Positions 46,445 to 61,200 of a DNA stretch of 64,000 nt are shown here, in pieces. The DNA is taken from assembly GCA_050084515.1 (NCBI GenBank), contig CM114274.1, positions 39,866,001 to 39,930,000 of the forward strand. Direction: 5' to 3'. The notes under the pieces are model-generated. The model worked only from the letters and a program-made list of their open reading frames with translations. It ran no database searches and had not been told where the DNA came from. A program made the translations under genes and the position numbers. The DNA comes from Blasia pusilla (lineage: Eukaryota > Marchantiophyta > Marchantiopsida > Blasiales). The first letter of the stretch is position 1. Every line of letters begins with the position of its first letter.

Positions 46445-46780
46445 TACAAAATTTTGTACCTCTTGAGGTTTGAGATGTCGTATGATCACGTCTTTTGTAG
46501 CATATCGACAAGTATCCGTGGGGTGCTTTCAAGGAGATTGGAGGACATCGTCGCAAGGACAAAGATGACCTATTGAGGAGTAGGATGACTTAAGAGAGCA
46601 TGTCTCCTCTTTGATCCCCTATTATAAATCAAGATTCAATAAGGTAACATGTGTGAATATGTCACCAAGGAGAGAACTTGGGAAAATTCAAGAGATATAT
46701 CTAAGGAGAGAACTTGGGGAGATTCAAGAGATATATCTAAGGAGAGAGAGGTCATTCTCTCTTTGTTGAACATTATCACA
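46445..46780 (+). repeat. LTR relic of the gypsy copy 1 type
   Basis: Diverged match to copy 1's LTR in the same order: ATTTTGTACCTCTTGAGG (compare 7075), CACGTCTTTTG (compare 7198), GGAGGACAT and GAGGATGAC-like segments (compare 7250-7280), then GAGAGAACTTGG and TCATTCTCTCTTTGTTGAAC (compare 7480-7555). A 45 bp segment (GAGAACTTGG to ATATATCTAAG) is duplicated in tandem at about 46670-46745. It seems to contain the leading repeat of the LTR in shortened form. Confidence 0.6.
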
Positions 46781-47184
46781 TCTTAGTTAGCCCACGTGCA
46801 AAGTTCTACCGCATCCATGACATACAAGGTCAACTACCTGTTTGGGTCTAAGATGCTCATGCCATTCATCTCTTCCCACATAACAATGCCTTTATTTCCG
46901 ATCTTGTCACTAGACGTGTTTTCTAGTAATGACGATCCAGCCATGGATGGAAGTAGGGATAGTTCCTCAATCAAAACTCCTTGATATTTTACTCCGCTCT
47001 ATGTAACTCCACCGAGACCACCATCATTGCTTGAACTACCCCGTTCTTCCTTATCTTGGAAGAACATCATAAGGACAACCTTGCCTCACATGCTCAAGCA
47101 ATTAGTCTCACCAAGAGTCTCCTATACTCCTCACTAGCTCACTTACGTTAATGCTAATCCTGTGATGACACACCCAAGGTTGTA

Positions 47185-47800
47185 CGGAAAGAGACAAGTT
47201 TGTCCATGGTATGACATGGAAAATCGATCGCTAGCCCATGTTCTTTTGGCGCCGGGGTTGACCGTGCAGACTCGCCCAACCGTCGGGAATAGGTGTGGGC
47301 TCGAATGAAGGGTGCGGGCCACAGGCGCAACACGAGCAGAGCGCGGGCTCCCTCGCGGACCTGGCTAGCTAGGGACAATCCAGGCGCGGGCGCATAGGCT
47401 AAGTGCGGGCAAGGGGCGGGCTAAAGGTTGAGGGAGGGCCTATCGCGGATATGGCAAGCTAAGGGCGGGCCTGGCATGGGCTGGGAGGGGGTTGGAGGCA
47501 AGCCTAGCGTGGGCTCCCCCGCGGGCTTGCAGGCGGGCCTATCGTAGGCTAAGAGCGGGCTAGGGGCAGGCTTGTTGCGGGTTAGGGGGCATGAGCTCCC
47601 ATGTGGGCTAAGGGCGGGCTACGGCGGCTATGAATGGGCCCTTGAGCCTGCGGTCAGGCTAGACGGGAGATAATGGCCGGCGTGGGCTAATGGCGGGCTA
47701 GGCAAAGGCTAATGGCATGATGGACGCGGGCTAATGGCGAGTTGAGGGCAAACCTAGCAGACGGGCTTGAATGCGTTCCTAGTGGGGACTTAAACACGAT
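47185..47800 (+). repeat. GC-rich irregular GCGGGCTAA repeats
   Basis: From about 47330 words such as GGGCTAAGGGCGGGC, GCGGGCT and GGGCTAATGGCGGGC recur at irregular spacing of about 15-30 bp. The left edge (47185-47225: TTGTACGGAAAGAGACAAG, TTTGTCCATGG) matches part of the dispersed repeat at 20360-20420. No reading frame of interest. Confidence 0.65.
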
Positions 47801-49789
<1,989 letters not shown>

Positions 49790-50285
49790 GTTTGTTGCAT
49801 CGGAATATCTTAAGGCAACACTCAACTTCTTCACTCGATAGACCATCTTCCGAGCTCCTCAATCGTTTATGCCGAATTTCGTAAGGAGAGGAGGGAAGAA
49901 GGGAAGCTTGATTTTGTAAGGTTGTTTGTAAGGCGAGAGGGCGTCGATTGGAAGGTGAGTGGATTTTTTTTTGGTTGTTGGCCGGGGGGTGGCGTGTAGA
50001 ACGGGAGAAGCAGGACGGGAGGTAAGAGTGATCGGAACGGAGGAGGCAGGGTGGTGGTGCTGGGAATTTGTGAGATTGTTTATGATATGAGGGGGCAGGC
50101 TAGGTGTTGGGCGCTTCAGCTACACAACTAGGAAGTTTGTAAAATCAAAGGGGCCAATTCTCTCGTCAACGGCATGAAGAAGCTTGGGGAAGTGTGAATT
50201 TTGCCTTGGAAGGCCTCGGTCTATGTTATTTGAGCGTTATTTGAACCCTAGAATTTGTGCAGACTCTTAAATTTAGCCTTAATCT

Positions 50286-50291
<6 letters not shown>

Positions 50292-50354
<63 letters not shown>
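50292..50354 (+). repeat. (GA)n microsatellite
   Basis: Uninterrupted GA run of about 63 bp, complementary in sense to the TC tract 500 bp upstream. Confidence 0.98.
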
Positions 50355-50357
<3 letters not shown>

Positions 50358-51457
50358 CAACTTGAGAGCACCGGATATTTCTTACTATTGTCAAGATCGA
50401 CTTTGAGTGCGCTTCCTTGCTGTCTTTGGATGGATGAAGGCGACTCTAAGCCTCTTATAATGCAAGATTTTCTGAGAAGCGTTAAAGAGACTTCGGAGCT
50501 CTACGCCGATCTCTAGTCACGAGCTTTTATCATATGCAACCTCCAAGTTTAGAAGTTGTGCCATAGTAGGAAATAGCGGTATAGTTCTAAACAACAGTCA
50601 CGGAGAAGAGATCGACAATCATGAATTACTCCGCACGAGAAGGACGTCGGATGCAAAACCACTCTTGCCTTCATGAACAACAATATCTTACACGAGTGTT
50701 CAAGGCGTGAAGCATGCTTTTGTCATGATTCTTATGGAGATGAGGTGCCCATCGTCCTCTACTTATGTCAGGTTCAACATCTGCTGGACGTAGCTATGTG
50801 TGATTCTCATCACAAATCACCTTTTCTTGTTACAAACAGCCGATTGCATACCCTTTGTGCAAGAATAGTGAAGTGGTACTCCGTCAAAATTTTTGTGGAG
50901 AGTCTCGGACGAAGACCTCAAGAGTGGGAAAACGCTCATGACATTTGCAACAATCACCTTTGTTGCCTTTGCATCAACAGGATCGGCTTTGAGTGAGAGC
51001 CTACTTACTTGCTGTCTTTGAGCTTGAAAATCTGCAAATAAGATTGTCAAGAACAATTTTTAGATTAGAGAGAGTTTAGAGCCATCCGCATTTGTGGCCT
51101 TTGTTTTAAAATCTTCGATTGATAGAGAGAGCGGATGAGAGTCGGGGCGGGGCAGCTTCAAAATCAGAGATAGAGAGACATAGAGAGCACATGCAAGTGA
51201 GAGGGCAGCCATTCTTCATCCGGGTATACTCCCAAGTGCGATTCTAGGATTCAAGAGAGCTTGTAGTGAAACGTGGTTGCTGTCATTTAAGTTGAAAATG
51301 TTGTGATTCTAACAGATAGATAAAGAGTGGATGATAGTGAGTGCAGGGCCATTTCAAAACCTATCATTCAGAGAGAGAGGTAGGGAGCGGATGAAACTAA
51401 GAGCGTGGGGCTCCTTCATCTGGTCGGAGAGTTGAGAGCTTGTTGTTTTTTAGCTTC

Positions 51458-51595
<138 letters not shown>

Positions 51596-52677
51596 GTAGC
51601 CATACGCGCTTTCTGTTGTTGAACGTCAAAGCAAAGAGAGAGAGAGAATAGCCATACTATTTTTTAGCTTCAAATCAGAGAGACATAGTAGCCATACGCG
51701 CTTGTTGTTTTTGAGCTTCAGATCAAATCAGAGAGAGTAAATGTGGTCCAAATGAAGTGGGTGGGGCTTCTTCAAACTCAGGTGCACAAGACAATCCATC
51801 TTGAACATATATTGGACTGTCTGATGGGGAGTGTGGTTATACACAGACTACTGTGTGTGTGTATAAACATATTTCTGTATGTACACACACAATGTGTACA
51901 TATGGAAGTGAATCCTCAAGTAGAAAGTGTCATCATGCAATACATGAAAATTGGTCCATGGTAGAAAATCAGAATTGGAGTATAGAACTGTTACTATTGT
52001 CAATGCAATGAAAGAGTACAATAGACGAGTCCAAGTACTTCGCTAGTAGAGTATAATGACAGGCCCATTCCTATGCGAAGTACATTACATTAGACTTCTA
52101 TGGTGCTAGAGTCTTTCACCAGAGCGTACAGGCTGATGAACATTCATCCGCCTCATTGTTGCTCGGATCAATCAAGTAGTCATGTGAGTCGGAACCATCT
52201 GAACTGAAGAGAGAGAGACTGTACTCAATAAGTAGTAGGGAAGACTTCTCGTCCACTTTGTACATCTAGAAATGCATGCCGCGTCTTGCAATTCTCTACC
52301 TTTCGGATGGGATAGGAGTAGTACCCAATTATTTCCTAGTGTGTACCTAATGGCCAAAGTTAGTACCGGCCACTTGGAATCAAGTTGTGTACCCATTTCG
52401 GATACTATTTTCCACGGCGGTCATAAGGGCACAAATTGGTAATGTGGTCTTATGTAACTATCCAACCTGGACATAATGATTATATTATTTTGCACATTTA
52501 TATGTCATGTTTATTGTTTTCTATTGGGCTTATGCTCTAACTTGATACTTCGGTTGTGATAGATGGGAGGCTAAATATGACACGCTTATTGGTTTTTGTG
52601 GTCCCTCGGAAGAACATACATGCTTTTTTGGCTTGGAAGTACTTGTTGGGGAAGGTAATTAAGGGTATGATAAAATT

Positions 52678-54687
52678 GTGAGTACTTTTGAGAAATATGC
52701 GAAAGGTATGTATGCTAGAGTAGTAATTGTGAATCCTTTGCATGAGAAAATGCCAAAATTGGCGCTCTGTGCCACCGCAACTTGTAATCGATTCAAAGCA
52801 AATTGGGTGAGGGAACATTGGGTGCAGCTGAAATCCATGTGGGATGAATATTGCAGAGCCAGTGTTGGTACTTTATTGGGGCATGCTAGTAATGGTGATG
52901 CTCGTCGTAGGAAATTAATGATGGAAGATTATACTCGTATGAATGGTTCTTTTCCGAGGTATAAAGTAGGGTGGGAAGGGTGGCAGTATTCAGTGTCCAT
53001 TCTTCCAAATGGAGACTTGTATGGCTTTGGAGACCAAGATCCACCCCACAATGGGAAAAAGGCTATTAACCCATTGGACCGATGTGCTGTCATGCTAGTG
53101 TTTGGTGACCAACATCCATCGTTGTCCTATGTGACGTCAATTTGTAACCATTATAAAATTGAGGAGCATGGCTTGAATTGGGATGATGTGAATAGGACAG
53201 ACAGACAGAACTGGGCTGGCCTACAATGGATAGCATCTAGGAGAGTCCAAGCCTGCCTACACCACATGTTTGAGCGGCAAGATGTTTGACATGATAGAAG
53301 TTTTGGGACTAAGTTGTACCTTGAGATTTGTGCAGATTACATCGACATTTTCTTCTCTGTGAAGCATGACTTGAGGACTCGTATAGTATTGGCATCTAAG
53401 GTATCTTGGTTTCTCCGTTTTTGGAGGTTATGGTTGAGGTACGGTGACCATTCTGTGACAGGGAATACATGATGTGTCACAGAAAAAAAATATGATCTCT
53501 ATTCAAGCTTTCCATGATATCAACATGTCTTGCCATTTCATTGTCCTCTTAGTTTGTGCATTTCGAGACAAGTTTCCATATCTTCAAGTTCGATTTCACT
53601 TGCTAGGATCTGATTGTTGTGAGATTTTTTTCAGCAAGGTAGGTGGCATGAGTGGTCATGAAAGAAACTATGACTTTGGATCTCTACTAGATAGTGCAGT
53701 AGGAGTGAATCGACTGGCTGGCCTAGAGTATGGACCAGAAGGATTAAAGATACGTCGTTCACATCATAAGCAAGATCATATTTGGGCAAAATTGCATCCT
53801 CTTGGTGAAGGAGACCAGGCTCTGAATCTATTTGATTATTCATTGGTTGGGACTAATGAGTTGGTTGTTGATGCTCTTAAACAAGGGTTGGATGCAGCAA
53901 AAGAGCTTTTGAGGTTGTTGAACATGTCTCCAAGGAGTTCCTTGCCAATTGCAAAGATAAGGTGGTGGATGCATCCATGGGATGTGGAGGCCGAGACATG
54001 GCCTCATTCAGCTTCAATGAGGGAAGTAGTGTCATGTGATGATGTTGAAGAACATGAAGATAACCGATCCATAATAGTGTCTCCAATATATGAGCAACCA
54101 ACTGGGGAGTCTTTAGAGTTTGAGGACCCTGAGGAAGATTTGAACCATATTGATTCTTGGGTTGTAGAGGAAAGTTGTGATATCAATGTATCTTTCATAA
54201 TAGATAACGAAGAGATATTCACATTGATCCGAAATCCATTGAAATGGAGGTATTAGGACATAAAGTAAGGCATGTGTTTGCATATGTTCAAGTAGAACTG
54301 ACTAATGTGGCAATTCCCCATGCAATAGTGCCTATTGTAACTTATGAGGGCAAGATTATCTATAAATCCACCCTTATAAGTCAATTGTCTTGCAATCCTT
54401 TCATGTCAAAGGATAGACTAACTCGGATAGCCCAAAAGACTTATTACACTATTGGTAAGGGAAAGGAACGTGATCCTAATTGCCCAACTTGTTTGGTTGA
54501 TGTTGGTAGTGATATTGCAGTTTTGTTTGAATCTACAGCAAATGTTGGCCCTTCCACAAGATCAACAAAGTCAAAGAAAAGGAAGGGAAAAGAGACACAA
54601 CTTGCAGTGGAGGCAAGAGTTGCAAAAAAAGAGTATTGGTTGGGGCGTATTGTGTTTATGATTCAAAAGAATGGTTCACATTGGTGA
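52678..54687 (+). pseudogene. Unrecognised broken coding region
   Basis: Three long frames line up as one former protein: 52678-53289, 53474-54256 and 54244-54687, joined by a stop at 53287, a stop near 53472 and frame changes. Texture is protein-like, with conserved-looking blocks: YSVSILPNGDLYGFGDQDPP, LDRCAVMLVFGDQHPSLSY, SCHFIVLLVCAFRDKFPYL, GSDCCEIFFSKVGGMSGHER, WAKLHPLGEGDQ; then an acidic stretch and a Lys/Arg-rich segment (RSTKSKKRKGKE). I cannot assign a family. The location beside a hAT relic and the GSDCCE-FFS block suggest a transposon-borne or captured gene; no function is claimed. Confidence 0.55.
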
Positions 54688-55477
54688 AGACGTCGTACGG
54701 CCTTGGACTTGTTAAACAGGCCTGTACCTCCTCCTGGACAAAAGGGAAGCATTTGTCGTATTATGTATAATTGGTAAAAGTCTTTCGGCAATGGTAACAC
54801 CAAAACCTTGTTCAGTTATGATGCAATAGATGTGAAATGGATTGATATTGAAATGGTGATCTCTAATGTGAATTTGACAATGAAATCAGGGGTACAAGAT
54901 AGAATATATATACTTGATTCGGTTGACTTACATGCTTTGACTACATATATTCAAATTGTGAGTTGATCTTGGTGAGTTTCTTTTATGTTTGAGATATGTT
55001 AAATTAAATATTTTTATGGAGTGTGCTTAGAGTGTACTTGACACTCTTGAATTGTGAGTAGGATAATGGGAGGCACTAGGCTAGGGGGATGACAGATTGG
55101 CTGATTGAGCCTCTTGCTCAATTAGGGGTTCAATTCCCCACTGTCATAGTGTAAGGACAACATGTTGGATTTTAACTTAACTTGGTACTTTTCTTTTCTT
55201 TGAAGGTCTTATTTATTTCAAGTGATTGCTTTACTTAAAGAATTTTAGTGGTACCAAAAATGAAAATTGATTCCTTTAAAATACATAAGGGTGAGAAAAT
55301 AATATTTTTTCACTTATACGTTAGGGGGTGTAGACCCTAAAACTCCATATAGTGACTCCCCCCCCGAGCTCCTAGTGTGCAACAGGATCTCTGAAACAGG
55401 CACTTGTGGGAAATGGACAAAGAAGGGAAGAAAGATCCTCGAGTGAAGTGAAGGATACGTAGCTATTACAAATAGGT
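54688..55477. other. Decayed continuation, no gene
   Basis: Scattered coding-like words continue to about 54960 (frame-shifted continuation of the preceding region). Then comes AT-rich DNA, the tRNA-like sequence at 55089, and the left part of the hAT relic. Confidence 0.4.
55089..55147 (+). other. tRNA-like sequence lacking a normal D arm
   Basis: A 7 bp acceptor-like stem (ATGACAG with CTGTCAT) encloses a 5 bp stem with 7-base loop (TTGAG-CCTCTTG-CTCAA) and a T-arm-like GGGGTTCAATTCCCC holding a Pol III B box (GGTTCAATTCC). Only about nine bases stand where the D arm should be, and loop position 33 is C, not T. Total 59 bases. It may be a degenerate tRNA, an organelle-derived tRNA piece or the head of a SINE. 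Confidence 0.4.
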
Positions 55478-57060
55478 TTGCAACAGACAGGAAATAATGT
55501 TTATGTTGTCTCAAATGTTGATGGGGTTGCGAACATGCCATCATGTGTCAGTCTCAAGGAATGTAAAAGAGTTGTTGGGCCGATTCAAGGGACTAGTAGT
55601 ATTAGGAAGACGCAAGCCAATTTGAGGGATTCTTTTAACATCCAAGTAAAAAAAGTTGCAAATGACATGTGGGCAAAGTGTTTTTACGAATATGGAATAC
55701 CATATATTCACTGTAGTAAGGCAAGATATATTCAAACAAGTAGTGTTTGAAATAACAAAGGTGAAGGGTTACTCAGGTTCTAGTTATAATTCATTGCACA
55801 TCATTCTACTTGACAAATATATGGCAAAGGTGAAGAAAATATGGATATATTGGATAATTTGCGTTTGGAGGCCACAATCATCACGGATTCTTAGACCAAT
55901 GTGAGGAGTGAGTCTTTAGTGAACATCATGGTCTCGTTTCCATAAGGTGAGATCATGATTGAGTGAGTAGACACCAATGGGGAATCCCAAACGGCGGAAT
56001 GGTTGGCAAGTCACATAGAGAGGACTATTATGCGCATCGGTCCAAAGAATATGTTGCAACTTATAACAAACAGTGCTAGCAATAAGCGAGCACCAAGGAA
56101 ACTTATCCAACCAAAGTTTCCTCATATTCTTTGGGATGGATTTGTATCACATTCTCTTGATCTAGTATGCGGAGAATTGGGTAAATGGCCATGGGTAGAC
56201 AAGATTTTTCCATAAGCTCGTAACATGGTAGTATTTGTGAAAACTAGAACTTGGGTGATGCCCAAATTCGTAGAAATCAATCCAGTGACGAGACGATTGT
56301 TGTTTCTTGCAAACGCACACTTTGCAACAAACTTTATCATGTTGGGATGTGTCTTAGAATTGAGGGAGGCGTTCCATGCCATGGTTGCCACTAATGCTTT
56401 TAGGGAATATTTCAATAGGATGGATGCGGGGCAAAGGGAAAAGGCACGAGAGATTGAGACTCTTGTAGCCAATCATGATTTTTGGATAGAAGGTGAGGAG
56501 TTTTTTGTTGCGGCTTTGCCAACCATTATTCTCTTGAGAGAGTGTGATGATCAGAAAGCAATGACATGGCGTATTTATCACCGTATATTTGAGATAATAG
56601 AAGAGACCCGTTCTTTTCCTATAAATACATTGCTCGGTATGGGTGGAAACCATCGCGGTTTTTTGTGACAATGTCCAGAGCTATGGAAATGGTTGATGTT
56701 ATTTCTAGGCGGTGGGCACTTATCTACAACAAGTTACATGCAATAGGCTACATTTTTGCCCCTCACAATCTTCTTGATAGTCTTTGAGACGTCACTTCAA
56801 ATATTGAGTGCATGAGAGATTTCAAACAATAGCTGAAACTTTATGCAAAGGGGATGCATGGCCTTAATATCACCAAGGCTAATTCTTATGTAGACACTTA
56901 TTTGCGAGAGTTTCGCAACATTATGAACCATCAAGAACTATTTGTGAATGAGTTTGGTAGGGAAGTTTTCGATTCACTTATCCCCTCTGATTGGATTGGT
57001 GGAGCATGTACGGTCAGGCTGCACCATCATTATGCTCTGTGGCTAAGTTTGTATTAGCAT
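55478..57060 (+). pseudogene. hAT-family transposase relic (DUF659 type)
   Basis: Order as in plant hAT proteins: VKKVANDMWAKCFYEYGIPY (about 55650); then a damaged GWTD region; then MRIGPKNMLQLITNSASNK, FPHILWDGFVSHSLDLV, GKWPWVDKIFP (56030-56210); then FVKTRTWVMPKF, LLFLANAHFATNFIMLG (56235-56345), FREYFNRMDAG and LLRECDDQKAMTWRIYH (to about 56640); finally a degraded C-terminal dimerisation region (EVFDSLIPSDWIGG) near 56980. Many stops and shifts split it, so it is non-functional. Family role: cut-and-paste transposition. I found no terminal inverted repeats or 8 bp target duplications by eye. Confidence 0.85.
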
Positions 57061-58239
57061 AAGTGGTTTCTTCCTCTTCAGCGAATAGAAATTAGAGCAG
57101 TTGTGGTTTTATACATACCAAGCATAGAAATAAATAAACCAACAAGCTTGCCACGAATTTGGTGTATATCTACACAAACTCAAGGTTTGAAGACAAGCGT
57201 ATCTTGTGGAAATCAAGAGAAGCACTATTGTACGAGCAATACTTTTTTGAAAAGGGTGGATAAGATCAAGTTAGAAGGGTTTTAGAAGATGGTTTGAGTC
57301 TAGTTTCCATGCAAGAAATTGTGATGGTAATCATGAAAATAACCTTGACTTGCAAGATGAGGACCTAGAGGATAGGGATGTGCTATGTGGAATTTATGGC
57401 AGCGAAGAGAGGCATGATACTCATATCAACGACACTGGAAACTTTTACTCCGAGGGGCCTGGAAGAGACAAAGATGAAAATGTAATGGAACATTGGATTC
57501 GAGAGCACAAGGAAAATTAACGACGGAGGACTTCAATCCAAACGAATCTACCCAGTACTTTTGCTAACACAACCTATGACCCTTAGATAGGAAATTTAGA
57601 TAGGAAATTTAGAATTATTCCACCAAATCTAGTGAACCTATGAGGGATTCTCCTCCAAAATCTTTGAACGTTGAAAGAATGTACTTAGTAGATGAGCCTA
57701 ATAATAATTATGTTCTCATACATGTTGTTCCAAAATCTCAACCTCTCAATAATAGCATGGATAGTTCATACATTTCCTCCAATGATGAAACAATTGCAAA
57801 AGAAAATCGTCGCCGATCCAACCGACTTAGAATTCTTGATCCTCCATATTACCGCCTACATCTTAACCCACCAAACCCAACCATAGAGCTAGACTAGTAA
57901 AGTAATTTATGACTTTAGTGAAACGGATTAATAAATAATTGTAGCTAACTTGTTTTGTAAACACTATTGTAAGAATGTCATTTTGAAGACATTCTTTTTT
58001 GTAAGATTCTCGCCAATAAAGCAATGATTTTTACATTGATGGTCAAATTGGAAAATATCATTTTATGGAGAGAAGATTTCATTCTACATTTAGTTTCAAA
58101 AATATATTCTATGCAAGTTATAGAACATTTTGTGAAGACAAAGGGAGCAATAGTTTCATGCCAAGTTATGATTTGTGGGGAAAAAATGCTTGATCCCTGA
58201 GTCCACCTATCTTTTGCTACAAGGTTGAATGGCACGCTT
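57061..58239. other. hAT tail and spacer before the satellite
   Basis: An acidic coding-like stretch (DLQDEDLEDRDVLCGIYG near 57350, MRDSPPKSLNVERMYLVDEP at 57640-57897) may be the ragged C-terminal tail of the transposase or a flanking gene remnant. Beyond 57900 the DNA is AT-rich until the satellite begins. Confidence 0.4.
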
Positions 58240-61200
58240 CTTTTTTTCATTTTTTTGACTTAGCAAATTTTGAGCTCTAGATCACAACTCCTTTTTGTTA
58301 GAAACTTTTGAAGAGAGCAAGATACATCATGGGGAGCAAGGGTACCAAATTTCATCTCAAGATGAGATACGTGGATAATATGGAGAATGAAAAGACCCTC
58401 TTTTCATTAAAGGTTTAATACGTGGGTAAGAACTGAGTTAACAATTTTTGAGGTTTTGTTCATAACTCCATTTTGCAATAAATTTACAGAGGCCATGGGG
58501 ATTTCAGCTCTAAATGAGATACTTGCGGAAGATGGGAAATGAAATTACCTTATTTTCATTGAAGGTTTAATGGCCTAGGTCCGAAATGAGTTAACAATAT
58601 CTGGACTTTTAAGCACAAATCCATTTAGCTTGAAACTTTGCAAAAGAGCTAAAAACAATGTGGCATCAAGTGTATCAAATTTCAACTCTAGATGAGATAC
58701 ATGGTAGAGACGGAAAACGAAAAGACTTTTTTTTCATTAAAGGTTTAATGGCACGGGTCCAAATGACTTAACAATTTTTGAGCTTTTAGTCACAACTCTA
58801 TTTAGCTTGAAACTTTGCAAAAGAGATAAAAACACCATGGGAATCAATTTTAGCAACTTCTCACCTCTAGATGAGACACTTGGAGACAATGAAAAATGAA
58901 AAGAACCTATTTTGATTGAAGGTTTAATGGCGCGGGTTAAAAAATGAGTTAACAATTTTTGAGCTTTTGATCAAAACTCCATTTTTCTTGAAACTTCTTA
59001 AGAGATCAACATACATAATGGTGATCAAGTATACCAAATTTCAGCTCTAGATGAGATACATTGACAAGATGGAAAATGAAAAAGACCTTCTTTTCATCAA
59101 AGGTTTAATGGCTCGGATCCAAAAATAAGTCAACGATTTTTTAGCTCTTGGTCACAATTCCATTTTGCATGAAAATTTTGCAATCAAGCTACATACACCA
59201 TGGGATAGAAGTGGACCAAATTTCAGCTTGTGATGAGATACTAAGAGAAGATAAAAATGAAATTTTCCTATTTTCATCGAAACGTTTAAAGACACAGGTC
59301 GAAAAAATGAGTTAAAAATTTTTAAGCTTTTGGTCGCAACTCCATTTTTCTTAGAACTTTGCAAGTGAGCTAAAAACATCATGGGGATCAAGATTACCAA
59401 AAATCAGTTCTAAATGAGATATTTGGACAAGAAATAAAATGAAAAGACTTTTTTATTCAAGGCTTAATGGCTCGTGTCCAAATATGAGTCAACAATTTTG
59501 AGCTTTTGGTCACAAGTCCATTTAGCTTGAAACTTTTTAAAACAACTATGTACACCATGGGGATCAAGTGTACCAAATTCCAGCTCTAGATGAGATACTT
59601 GGACCAGATGGAAAATGAAAAGACCTTATTTTCAGTGAAGGTTTAATGGCACGAGTTAAAAAATGAGTTAACAATATTTGAACTTTTAGTCATAACTCCA
59701 TTTTTCTTGAAACTTTGCAAGAGAGCTGCAAACACCATATGGATCAAGTGGACCAAAGATCCAGCTCAAGATGAGATACTAAGATAAGATGAAATGAAAA
59801 GACCCCATTTTCATTGAAGGTTTAATGACGTGTGTCAAAAAATGAGTTAACAAGTTTTGAGCTTTTGGTCACAATTTTATTTTAATTGAAACTTTGCAAG
59901 AGAGCTACATACACCTTGGAGATCATATATACCAAAATTTAGCTCCAGATCGGATACTTGGACAAGATGAAAAATGAAAGAATCTCATTTTCATTAAAAG
60001 TTTAATATTTGGCATCCAAAAATGACTTAGCAATTTTTGAGCTTTTGGTCACAAGTCTATTCTGCTTGAAACTTTGCAAGAGAGGTCAAAAAATCATGGG
60101 GATCAAATATATAAAATTTCAGCTCTAGATGGAAAATGGAAAGATCCAATTTTCATTGAGGGTTTAGTAGTGTGGGTCAAAAAATGAGTTAACAATTTTT
60201 GAGCTTTTGGTCATAACTACATTTTTTTGATACTTTGCAAGAGAGCTGCGTACACCATTGGGATCAAGGTTACCAAATTTCCTCTTTAAATGAGATACTT
60301 TGACAAGATGGAAAATGAAATTACGTTCTTTCCATTGAAGGTTTAATAGCGAGCGTCCTAAAATGAGTTAACAATTTTCCAACTTTTGGTCACAACTCCA
60401 TTTAGCTTGAAATTTCGCAAGAGATATGCGTTCACCAAGGGGATCAAGTGTACCCAATTTCAACCTTAGATGAGATACATGGACAAGATGGAAAATGAAA
60501 GACCCTATTTTCATTGAAGGTCTAATAGCATGGATCAAAAAATGAGTTAACAATTTTTGAGCTTTTGGCCACAATTCTAGTTTGCTTGAAACTATTCAAG
60601 ATAGTAACATACACCATGGGGATCAAGTGGACCAAATTGCAGCTTGAGATAAGATACTGAGACAAAATGAAAAATGAAGAGACCCCATTTTCATTGAAGG
60701 TTTATTGGCGTAGGTCAAAAAATGAGTTAACAATTTTTCAGCTTTTGGTCACAACACCATTTTTCTTGAAACTTTGCAAGAGACCAACATAAACCATGGG
60801 GATCCATGGTACCAATTTTCAGATCTACGTGAATTACTATGACAAGATGGAAAATGAAAAGACCCCATTTTCATTGAAGGTTTAGTGGCATGGGTCAAAA
60901 CATGAGTTAACAATTGTTGAGCTTTTGTTCACAACTCCATTTTTCTTGAGACTTTGCAAGAAATATACATACACCATGGGGATCAAGGGTACCAAATTTC
61001 AGCTCTAGATGAGATACTTTGACAAGATGGGAAATGAAAAGACTTTCTTTTCATCTCGCTTTTCATTAAAGGTTTAATGGCGCGCCTCCAAAACATGAGT
61101 TTAAATATTTTGAGCCTTTGGACACAAATCCATTTAGTTTGAAACTTTGCAAGAGAGAAAATTTCACCAAGGGGATTAAGTATACCAAATTTCAGCTCTA

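Noticed and set aside
47154-47800. GC-rich block as a CpG island or gene start
   Set aside because: The composition comes from irregular GCGGGCTAA repeats; no gene follows.
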